From positions 1 through 8,107 of the forward strand of contig JAJDDU010000475.1 in assembly GCA_029260155.1 (NCBI GenBank): 8,107 bases of DNA, written 5' to 3'. The notes beneath the pieces are model-generated. The model saw only the letters and a list, made by a program, of their open reading frames with translations. It was not told where the DNA came from and ran no database searches. The position numbers and the translations under genes are program-made. Every line of letters starts with the position of its first letter. Position 1 is the first letter of the stretch. Source of the DNA: Phycisphaerae bacterium. GTDB lineage: Bacteria > Planctomycetota > Phycisphaerae > UBA1845. This document shows, in pieces, positions 1 to 6,586 of this stretch.

Positions 1-781
1 CGACATCGAAGACACGCCCGAAGCAACCATCCGCCAATGGTCCGCAGGCGGCGTGCAAGACGCGCTTGAAAAATACTACGACGAGATTTGGGTGTACGGC
101 AACCAGTCGGCTTTCGACGTGGTGCGTGAGTACAAGTTGCCCAAGTCCGTCGATGACAAGCTTCGCTATGCGGGCTACCTCCGTCGCGCCCGATGCGAGC
201 ATGGGGCCACGGGCGACGATCGCCATCGTCACGTCGTCGTGACGGTTGGCGCCGGATCCGACGGCGAGGAATTGCTGGACAGCTACGTCGCAAAGGCCGC
301 ACGCGAAGTCGCTCAGAGCGGAGGCCGATCCACCATCGTTGGTGGCCCCGACGTTCCCGAAGGCGTCGCGGACCGCCTGCGCAGCGCCGCCGCCAAGCTT
401 CCGCGAACGCAATGGCTGGACCACACCAAGTGCATGAGCTGCCTGATGCACGACGCCGATCTGGTGGTGTCGATGGGGGGCTACAATACGATGTGCGAGA
501 TCGCATCATGGGACGTGCCCGCATTGATCGTCCCGAGATTCAAACCCCGTCTCGAACAGTCCATGCGCGCCAGAATATGGGAGGATCTCGGCGTCCTACG
601 CACAGTCGACCCGCAAACGCTCACGCCCTCGACGCTCAGTGGACGTGTTCTCGATATGCTCGATCACCCGCAGCCACCCAGCTCATCGAGCCTGAACCTT
701 GGTGGTCTGGACTACATCGCCGACCGCTGCTCCGCCTTGTGGAACGGAGGTCGTAGCGTTGAATCTGCTCTATGTGTGTAG
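1..781 (+). CDS. MurG/GT28-like glycosyltransferase, COG4671 type (5' partial)
   Basis: This is the C-terminal 259 codons of a gene whose reading frame is open from base 2, so the start lies outside the window. The GTG at base 53 falls in the middle of conserved sequence and is not a start. The fragment carries the nucleotide-sugar-binding half of a GT-B enzyme. A strand and glycine-rich loop (VTVGAGSDGEELL, bases 239-277) is followed by MGGYNT and an acidic residue (bases 473-499), then VPR and EQ about 45 bases later. This VSMGGYNT...E...VPR...EQ pattern is typical of MurG/GT28 C-terminal domains and of the predicted glycosyltransferases in COG4671. Such enzymes transfer a sugar from a nucleotide donor to a lipid or glycan acceptor at the cytoplasmic face. 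The acceptor here is unknown. The stop (TAG, 779-781) lies 23 bases inside the next gene, which implies coupled translation. The family call is firm and the substrate is not. Confidence 0.88.
   Translation, partial: DIEDTPEATIRQWSAGGVQDALEKYYDEIWVYGNQSAFDVVREYKLPKSVDDKLRYAGYLRRARCEHGATGDDRHRHVVVTVGAGSDGEELLDSYVAKAAREVAQSGGRSTIVGGPDVPEGVADRLRSAAAKLPRTQWLDHTKCMSCLMHDADLVVSMGGYNTMCEIASWDVPALIVPRFKPRLEQSMRARIWEDLGVLRTVDPQTLTPSTLSGRVLDMLDHPQPPSSSSLNLGGLDYIADRCSALWNGGRSVESALCV
746..750 (+). promoter_or_regulatory. Ribosome binding site for the TTG-started GT4 gene
   Basis: GGAGG, a near-perfect Shine-Dalgarno core, lies 8 bases before TTG at 759. It sits inside the end of the upstream glycosyltransferase gene. 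It supports TTG 759 over the upstream in-frame TTG at 699, whose extra 20 residues do not look like a glycosyltransferase N-terminus. Confidence 0.75.
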
Positions 782-1988
782 CGACTTCGGCATCCGTCCA
801 CGTGGACTAAAAGGGGCGTCGATACATCTGCGTGCGATCACCCGCGCTCTAAGCGATGCAGGCCACTGCGTCTCGCTGCTGAACCCAAACCCCGCCCCCG
901 AAAACGGACATCCCGCGACCGCCCTGCTGCCCGATGACACCTGCGAGCCGTTGGTCGTCGCCAAGCGTCTGCGGCGATGGCTTAAGGACCGCGATCTCCC
1001 CCACCACGCAGCCGACGAACTGCGGACAGTGTTGTACAACGAGTGGGCCATCGACAAAGCGAAGGCTGCGCTGAGCGGCGATGCCCCCGATGCCATCGTG
1101 GAACGGCTGTCGCTCTTCGGATGCGTCGGGATGGAGCTGTCGCGCCGTTTCAACTGCCCCCACGTGGTGGAGGTCAACGCGCTACTCAGCCGCGAGGCTG
1201 CGCAATACCGCAATCTGGAGATGAGCCGGCTAGCCGAGGAGATTGAACTGCGCGTGTTGCAACAGGCCGATGCAGTCATCGCAGTATCAAGCGAACTGCG
1301 CCAAATGCTCGGCAGCTTCGGAATCGACATCAACAAGATCACCGTGGTTCCCAACGGAACTGACATGGCCGCCTTCGACCCCGAAACGGACGGAGCGTCC
1401 GCCCGCGCGGAACTTGGCCTCAACGGGAACTTCGTGGTGGGGTTCGCAGGGAGCTTGAAGATCTGGCATGGCGTGGACCTGCTCATCACCGCGTTCGCCG
1501 AGATTCTGGCCGAAGACGATCAAGCCAAGCTCCTGATCGTCGGCACGGGCCCGGTTGAAGACGTCCTGAAGAAGCAAGCCTCGCTGGCGGGAATCGCGGA
1601 CTCGGTAATCTTCACCGGCGGAGTCGAGCATTCAGACATCCCGCGTTATCTCGGTGCGATGGACGTAGCAGCCGCCCCGTTTCGCGCCCAGGACGATTTC
1701 TACTTCTCACCCATCAAGATATTCGAGTACATGGCCGCCGGACGCTGCGTGGTGGCCAGTCAATTGGGGCAGATCGAAGAGGTGATCGCCGATCGACAGA
1801 CAGGATTGCTGTGTCCCCCCGATGACGTAAACGCGCTCGCCGAAGCGCTGCTGTCAGCCCTTCGCGACCCGAATCTCCGCCGGGACGTGGGCGCCGCGGC
1901 ACGCCAACGCGTCGCAAATCAGTATACTTGGCAAGCGGCTGCAAAGACGACGAGCGACGTGATCGCGCGCGCGGTAGCGAACCGGTAA
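759..1988 (+). CDS. Family 4 glycosyltransferase (GT-B fold)
   Basis: This is a complete 409-residue protein, a usual length for GT4 enzymes. It should transfer a sugar from a nucleotide-sugar donor, retaining configuration, to a growing glycan in the cytoplasm. The N-terminal half opens with NLLYVCSDFG then RGLKGASIHLRAI (residues 2-24), the acceptor-side Rossmann strand and glycine loop. The C-terminal donor domain has the linker motif VVPNGTD around N199-G200, then GSLKIWHG (residues 231-238), GTGP, and YFSPIKIFEYMAAG with E323 as the second Glu of the EX7E motif. The first Glu is Tyr (Y315), as in other members with the FSPxKxFEYM signature. The start is TTG 759, chosen because of a strong ribosome binding site and because homology-like sequence begins there. 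It overlaps the upstream gene by 23 bases and the downstream gene by one base (TAATG). The sugar specificity cannot be told. Confidence 0.9.
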   Translation: MNLLYVCSDFGIRPRGLKGASIHLRAITRALSDAGHCVSLLNPNPAPENGHPATALLPDDTCEPLVVAKRLRRWLKDRDLPHHAADELRTVLYNEWAIDKAKAALSGDAPDAIVERLSLFGCVGMELSRRFNCPHVVEVNALLSREAAQYRNLEMSRLAEEIELRVLQQADAVIAVSSELRQMLGSFGIDINKITVVPNGTDMAAFDPETDGASARAELGLNGNFVVGFAGSLKIWHGVDLLITAFAEILAEDDQAKLLIVGTGPVEDVLKKQASLAGIADSVIFTGGVEHSDIPRYLGAMDVAAAPFRAQDDFYFSPIKIFEYMAAGRCVVASQLGQIEEVIADRQTGLLCPPDDVNALAEALLSALRDPNLRRDVGAAARQRVANQYTWQAAAKTTSDVIARAVANR

Positions 1989-3349
1989 TGAAGAGAGCAA
2001 TGACAAAAAACAAGGAAGCAAGCAGCGATCCGCAATCTGCGACCGCTTCGCGCCCGCGCGTCGGATACATGCTTCGGATGTACCCGCGCTTCACGCAGAC
2101 GTTCGTTGTCAACGAGATCCTCGAACTCGAACGCCAAGGCGTCGACGTAAGAATCCTCTCCCTCCGGAAACCCACCGACGGCCGCTTTCACGAATCGCTA
2201 AGCCGCGTGCGCGCCCAGGCGGAGTACCTGCCCGAGTTCCTCGTCGAAGCGCGATCGAAGATCCTCAACGCGCACTGGCAGCAGTTCCGATCCCGCAAGC
2301 GACAGTATCTCCGCGCTGCGACCGAAACGTATCGCCACGCAGGGGCTGACAGCACCGACTTTCAGCAGGCAGCCATGGCCCTGCGCTGGGCCAAGAAAAA
2401 CAAACTCAAGCACGTTCACGTCCACTTCGGCACGCACGAAGCAACGGTCGCCTACCTCGCCCATCTCATGGGCGGACTCTCGTACAGCCTGACCCTGCAC
2501 GCCTTCGACATCTTCCGCAGCAACGTCGACCGGCCCCTGCTCGCCCGAAAAATAAACGCATCGCAATTCATCGTCACCGTCAGCGAGTACAACCGCGCGT
2601 TCATGCTCGAGAACCTGCCCGGCGTCGATCCCGACAAAATTCGCGTCAACTACAACGGCATCGACCTTGAGTCGTTCGCCGTCGGTGACGCCCCTCGGAG
2701 ACCGTATTCCGTTCTCGGTGTCGGCCGGCTCATCGAAAAGAAGGGCTACATCGACCTTGTCCGTGCAATGGCACGCCTGCGCGACATGAATCTGCCCGTC
2801 TCGTGCACCATCGTCGGCGACGGACCGCAGACAGCCATGCTGCAAGGCGAAATTGACAGGCTCAAACTGACCGACTCCGTCACGCTTGCCGGCGCCCGCA
2901 GCCAGGATTTCGTGCGCGAAGCGCTCCAACAAGCTGCATGTTTCGTCCTGCCCTGCGTGCACGCCGCCGACGGAAATGTCGACGCCCTACCGACCGTACT
3001 GCTCGAAGCAATGGCCTCCGGATGCCCCTGCGTCAGTACGCGCGTTTCCGGCGTTCCGGAGATCATCGAACACGACAGCAGCGGAATGCTCGTCGAGCCC
3101 AGCGATGACGCTGCCCTCGCCGATGCGATGGCCGCCATACTGAGCGACGCAGATACTGCGACAGCATTCTCCGATGCGGGACGCCGGCGGGCGGAACTGG
3201 TCTTCGACATCCGCAACAACGTCGGACGCATGAAGTCATGGTTCGCGGAGGTTATCGCCCACCACAAATCCCGAACGCGCAAGGACGGCCGCCGGAAAGC
3301 GGCTCCCGATACGCTCCCCGTGACCAATGCTGTGGAGTGCGCACGGTGA
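1988..3349 (+). CDS. Family 4 glycosyltransferase, WcaL/AmsK-like
   Basis: This is a 453-residue GT-B enzyme resembling the glycosyltransferases of colanic acid, amylovoran and other exopolysaccharide clusters. After a short polar leader, conserved sequence begins at about residue 20 with RVGYMLRMYPRFTQTFVVNEI, where the YPRxxxTFxxxEI pattern marks this subfamily. VHVHFG (ending at G148) and LHAFDI (H171-D174) line the acceptor cleft. The donor domain has VNYNGID (N223, G224), VGRLIEKKGY (R247, K251), VGDGP, and DALPTVLLEAM with D332 and E340 as the EX7E pair, Asp replacing the first Glu. Residues from about 425 form a basic, Lys/Arg-rich, probably disordered tail. The ATG at 1988 shares its A with the preceding TAA stop. 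No good Shine-Dalgarno precedes it, so translation is probably coupled to the upstream gene. ATG 2000 is an alternative start. It overlaps the ABC exporter gene by four bases (GTGA). Confidence 0.9.
   Translation: MKRAMTKNKEASSDPQSATASRPRVGYMLRMYPRFTQTFVVNEILELERQGVDVRILSLRKPTDGRFHESLSRVRAQAEYLPEFLVEARSKILNAHWQQFRSRKRQYLRAATETYRHAGADSTDFQQAAMALRWAKKNKLKHVHVHFGTHEATVAYLAHLMGGLSYSLTLHAFDIFRSNVDRPLLARKINASQFIVTVSEYNRAFMLENLPGVDPDKIRVNYNGIDLESFAVGDAPRRPYSVLGVGRLIEKKGYIDLVRAMARLRDMNLPVSCTIVGDGPQTAMLQGEIDRLKLTDSVTLAGARSQDFVREALQQAACFVLPCVHAADGNVDALPTVLLEAMASGCPCVSTRVSGVPEIIEHDSSGMLVEPSDDAALADAMAAILSDADTATAFSDAGRRRAELVFDIRNNVGRMKSWFAEVIAHHKSRTRKDGRRKAAPDTLPVTNAVECAR
3334..3337 (+). promoter_or_regulatory. 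Ribosome binding site for the ABC exporter gene
   Basis: GGAG lies 8 bases before GTG 3346, within the end of the WcaL-like gene. It decides the GTG start over the in-frame ATG at 3238, which would add 36 residues of non-conserved sequence that is merely the second frame of the upstream gene. Confidence 0.7.
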
Positions 3350-5235
3350 AGCTGTCCCGCATCATTAAGACCAATCGCGGAAAGCTCGACCTGGGCGAGC
3401 TGGAGGTCATACGGCGACGCTTCCTCAAGTACCTGCGGCCACACTGGAAGACTATGGCCATCGCGTTCCTCGCCACCATGGGCGCGGTAGGCATGAACGT
3501 CTTGGCTCCCGTGCCCATCAAGCTCATCTTTGACGTTGTGCTCACGGACGCAATGGCGGACACCACCGTCGGCATGTGGTTCAGTGAACACGCGTCGACT
3601 CCAACGACTGCTCTGGCGATCATATGCGGCGGCATTCTCCTGATCGCCGCGGGTCTATCCACATTCGCCTACCTGCGCGACGTGCTGCTTGCCCAGACCG
3701 GACAAAACGTAGTCGGCAAGCTTCGACACGACCTGTTCCGCCACATGCAGAAACTCTCACCGGACGTGTTCGAATCGCGGCGAACCGGGGATCTGCTGCT
3801 ACGCATGACCGGCGACATTCAAATGCTGCGTCAGGTACTGGTCAACGCGTGCATCACGCTCGGCGAAAACATCCTGACCATCGTCGCCTTCATATCCGTC
3901 ATGTTCTACCTGAATCCCGGCCTGGCAGCCGTCGCGGTCGCCGCCCTGCCCTTGATCGCTTTTTCCGCAGTGCGTATTTCCAAGCGAATCAACAAGGCCA
4001 CCAAAAGCCAACGCGAAAAGGAGGGCTTCGTCGCCTCCATCGCGCACGAAGTGCTCGGCGCGATGACCGTCGTGCAGGCCTTCAACAGAGAGAAATCCGA
4101 GCTCCAGAGATTCGCCCGTCAAAACCGCGCCTCCATCCGCGCCGGCGTGCGGACCACACGACTGGAAGCGCGTTTGTTTCGCGTGGTAGCACTGGCTTCA
4201 GCCGCCACGTTGTGCGGCGTCCTTTATTTTGGCGTGCGCTCCGTCCTGGCAGAGGAGATGACAGCAGGTGACCTCCTCATTTTCGTCGCGTACGTTCGCG
4301 CGCTGAACAAGCCGCTACGCAAACTGTCCAAACTGGCTGGACAAACAGCCAAGGCAACCGCGTGCGGACTGCGCATTGCCGAAATACTCAACATTCCCCC
4401 GGCCATTCGGGACGCGCCCGACGCGATCGTCGCAACCGAGCTCCAAGGGCGGATCGAACTGGACCGCGTCAGTTTCAACTACCCCGACGGAACGAAAGCG
4501 CTCAGCGACGTGTCACTGCGTATCGAGCCCGACGAGCGAATCGCCATCGTCGGGCGAAGCGGAGCGGGCAAGAGCACACTCATGAAACTCCTCTTGCGGT
4601 TCTACGACGTTGTGGAAGGTGAAATCCGCATCGACGACGTCGATCTTCGCAAGTACACCGTGGCATCCTTGCGCGACCACATGGCCGTCGTCCAGCAAGA
4701 CACCGTCCTCTTCGGACTGACCATTGCGGAGAACATCGCCCTGGGTTGCGAGTCCGCCGACCCCCGCGCCATACGAAAGGCAGCCAGAACCGTCGACGCC
4801 CACGCATTCATTAAACAACTTCCAGAAGGGTATGAAACAACGCTCAGCGAACGCGGCACAACCCTCTCCGGAGGACAGCGACAGCGCATCGCGCTGGCCC
4901 GCGCATTGCTGCGACCCGCGCCCATCCTGATACTCGACGAGCCCGCCACGGGACTCGACGCCCAGAGCGCCCGCACGGCTGAAGATTCGTTGATGTTCAA
5001 CCGCGCAGGCAAGACCACGCTCGTGATCTGCCACGATCTCTCTGCCATGGAACGGTTCGACCGGATCATTGTGCTCGATCATGGCTGCGTCGCCGGCATC
5101 GGACCCCACGCCGAGCTCTTGGGGCATTGTGACAGCTACACCGAAATGTTCGAGGCGTGGGCGGTTAGGCCGCAACCAAGATCAACCGCAAAGGATTCAG
5201 CCGATGCTGACACGAGCCAGCGATTGCCCTGTTGA
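3346..5235 (+). CDS. ABC exporter, fused permease and ATPase (MsbA-like half transporter)
   Basis: This is a 629-residue type IV (exporter-fold) half transporter that should work as a dimer in the inner membrane and move its substrate outwards using ATP. About 35 polar residues precede six hydrophobic segments at roughly 37-57, 89-110, 168-187, 189-207, 280-297 and 305-322. The ATPase domain follows from about residue 372. It has A-loop Y379, Walker A GRSGAGKST (403-411), Q-loop Q451, signature LSGGQ (507-511), Walker B ending D531-E532, D-loop GLD, and switch H563. Every catalytic position is canonical, so a homodimer with two working sites is expected, and no second half transporter is in the window. 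The family includes lipid, glycolipid and peptide exporters. Three glycosyltransferases upstream make a lipid-linked glycan or glycolipid the likelier cargo. It starts at GTG 3346, overlaps the upstream gene by four bases, and runs 32 bases into the first kinase gene. Confidence 0.92.
   Translation: MKLSRIIKTNRGKLDLGELEVIRRRFLKYLRPHWKTMAIAFLATMGAVGMNVLAPVPIKLIFDVVLTDAMADTTVGMWFSEHASTPTTALAIICGGILLIAAGLSTFAYLRDVLLAQTGQNVVGKLRHDLFRHMQKLSPDVFESRRTGDLLLRMTGDIQMLRQVLVNACITLGENILTIVAFISVMFYLNPGLAAVAVAALPLIAFSAVRISKRINKATKSQREKEGFVASIAHEVLGAMTVVQAFNREKSELQRFARQNRASIRAGVRTTRLEARLFRVVALASAATLCGVLYFGVRSVLAEEMTAGDLLIFVAYVRALNKPLRKLSKLAGQTAKATACGLRIAEILNIPPAIRDAPDAIVATELQGRIELDRVSFNYPDGTKALSDVSLRIEPDERIAIVGRSGAGKSTLMKLLLRFYDVVEGEIRIDDVDLRKYTVASLRDHMAVVQQDTVLFGLTIAENIALGCESADPRAIRKAARTVDAHAFIKQLPEGYETTLSERGTTLSGGQRQRIALARALLRPAPILILDEPATGLDAQSARTAEDSLMFNRAGKTTLVICHDLSAMERFDRIIVLDHGCVAGIGPHAELLGHCDSYTEMFEAWAVRPQPRSTAKDSADADTSQRLPC
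5190..5195 (+). promoter_or_regulatory. Ribosome binding site for the first kinase gene
   Basis: AAAGGA lies 8 bases before ATG 5204, within the 3' end of the ABC exporter gene. It fixes the start 45 codons downstream of the longest open frame, which begins at ATG 5069 inside the ATPase coding sequence. Confidence 0.7.
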
Positions 5236-6586
5236 TCCCGTACACGGACGGTTCATCGAGGGACTTACACCGGAGCGCATGGCGCCCATACTGCGTCAGA
5301 AACTGGGTTTGCCCGCATCACCACAGTGTGGCAGCGGTTCTCATCCGGGGATTGCGACGTGCCGCGTGGTCGAGGCACTCTACGACCCGGGTGAACAACT
5401 GCGTATCGCCTACGTACTCTTCGACAACGACAATACCGACCCAAAACGCGCCTGGCCCGACGGCGACCTCTGCTACGTGCGATTCCCCGTCCGCGAAACA
5501 GTGTCACGCCGTGGCACTTCCCTGTCGATGGACGGACTGGACTTCGAGGTTTACAGCTTCCCGAACGATCGCCGCCTGCGGGGCCTTCGCAAGTTTGCCC
5601 GCCGGGACCGGGCTGCTACCACGTGGCAGCGATGGCTTAGCGAAGACGAACCGGGGTTGGATTTACAACCTGACACCTTACGGCGATCTCTCCTCCGCTA
5701 CGTCCCCGAGCAGAAGTGGATCGTGCATCTTCACGCCCGCTGTCACGACGGCGTGGCCGGCGGTGAGGTCAAGCGGGCCATAGCGGTGCGATCCGCCTCC
5801 GTCGCAGCCTGCCAGAGAATCTACGCCCGCGTCGTCGCCCTCCGTCGCGCACGCAAGCACACCGAAGGACTGTACAGGGTCCCGAAGCCCGTCGCGTTCG
5901 ATTCCGACCTCGGCATGCTGGCCCTGCGCTGGGCGTGGGGTGCGTCATTGATTCAGCTGCTAGATACCAACGATCCCGCCGCCGTCATGGGCCACGTCAC
6001 CACCGGGCTTCACGCGCTCCATGCCACGACCATCGAGGGGCTGAAACCATGGACAACGGAAGATGCCCTCGATTCCGCAGTCACCGCAGCCAATGATCTC
6101 GGCGCCGTAGCGCCCGATCTGCGCGAGACCCTAAAGTCATTGATCGAACAACTCACCCGCAGCGCCCCGCCCGCCCCGACAGGGCCGCCGCGTACGCTTC
6201 ATGGTGATTTCTATTGGAACCAACTTCGAGGCCGCGCGGATAGACTAACGGTGCTGGACCTCGAGCGCTGCGCCCTCGGCGATCCGCTCGTGGACGTCGC
6301 CATGTTCGCGACGCAGATCTCCATGCTCTCGGAGCGCCCCGAATTCGACATTTCCAGAGAACAAGCGTCAGCCTGGAACCACGCGTTTCTGCATGCCTGG
6401 GAGCAGACAACGGGCGCATCGATCAACGCCGAGGCCTTCCGCTGGTACGCTGCCGTCGCCCTGCTGACCCTCGCGCGCGGTGCGATGCGACATCTTCGAC
6501 CCAATTGGCCCGCGACTGTGGACCGCTACGTGTCGCTCGCCGCAGACGCAGCCTCAAATCGCGACGACCTGGAGATCCTTGTCTGA
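5204..6586 (+). CDS. APH/maltokinase-like phosphotransferase, diverged
   Basis: This is a 460-residue protein of the aminoglycoside phosphotransferase/choline kinase superfamily, longer than a plain APH enzyme (about 260-300). The C-terminal lobe carries the catalytic loop HGDFYWNQ (H333-Q340, D335 as catalytic base) and the metal-binding segment LDLERCALGDPLVD (D352, E354, G359-D360). The position that is normally Asn in HGDxxxxN is Gln (Q340), as in maltokinases, whose loop reads HGDYHLGQ. The first 150 residues are not a standard kinase lobe. They hold a strand element with YDPG (56-72) that resembles the kinase-lobe element at 162-177. The residue best aligned to the ATP-binding Lys appears to be R196, so activity may be weak or absent; this alignment is by eye. 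No signal peptide or membrane segment is visible, so it should act in the cytoplasm. It overlaps the exporter gene by 32 bases and the next kinase gene by one. The substrate is unknown: a sugar, an amino alcohol or a glycan precursor are all possible. Confidence 0.78.
   Translation: MLTRASDCPVDPVHGRFIEGLTPERMAPILRQKLGLPASPQCGSGSHPGIATCRVVEALYDPGEQLRIAYVLFDNDNTDPKRAWPDGDLCYVRFPVRETVSRRGTSLSMDGLDFEVYSFPNDRRLRGLRKFARRDRAATTWQRWLSEDEPGLDLQPDTLRRSLLRYVPEQKWIVHLHARCHDGVAGGEVKRAIAVRSASVAACQRIYARVVALRRARKHTEGLYRVPKPVAFDSDLGMLALRWAWGASLIQLLDTNDPAAVMGHVTTGLHALHATTIEGLKPWTTEDALDSAVTAANDLGAVAPDLRETLKSLIEQLTRSAPPAPTGPPRTLHGDFYWNQLRGRADRLTVLDLERCALGDPLVDVAMFATQISMLSERPEFDISREQASAWNHAFLHAWEQTTGASINAEAFRWYAAVALLTLARGAMRHLRPNWPATVDRYVSLAADAASNRDDLEILV
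6571..6575 (+). promoter_or_regulatory. Ribosome binding site for the second kinase gene
   Basis: GGAGA lies 10 bases before ATG 6586, and that ATG shares its A with the TGA stop of the preceding gene. Spacing is slightly long but acceptable, and stop-start coupling probably helps. Confidence 0.55.

Noticed and set aside
770..1489. 239-codon open frame on the minus strand
   Set aside because: It lies wholly opposite a well-supported glycosyltransferase gene, its translation is Ser/Arg-rich with no family motif, and GC-rich genes routinely give such antisense frames.
2198..2962. 254-codon open frame on the minus strand
   Set aside because: It is antisense to the WcaL-like gene, has no recognisable motif, and mirrors the codon pattern of the real gene.
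2746..3591. 281-codon open frame on the minus strand spanning two genes
   Set aside because: It crosses the junction of two clearly coding + strand genes and its translation shows no domain; the length comes from the low stop frequency in GC-rich sequence.
3624..4271. 215-codon + strand frame inside the exporter gene
   Set aside because: The translation is dominated by Arg, Pro and His, typical of an off-frame reading, while the other frame gives the membrane segments.
4513..5175. 220-codon minus-strand frame opposite the ATPase domain
   Set aside because: It is antisense to Walker A through the switch His of the exporter, which are strongly conserved in the + frame.
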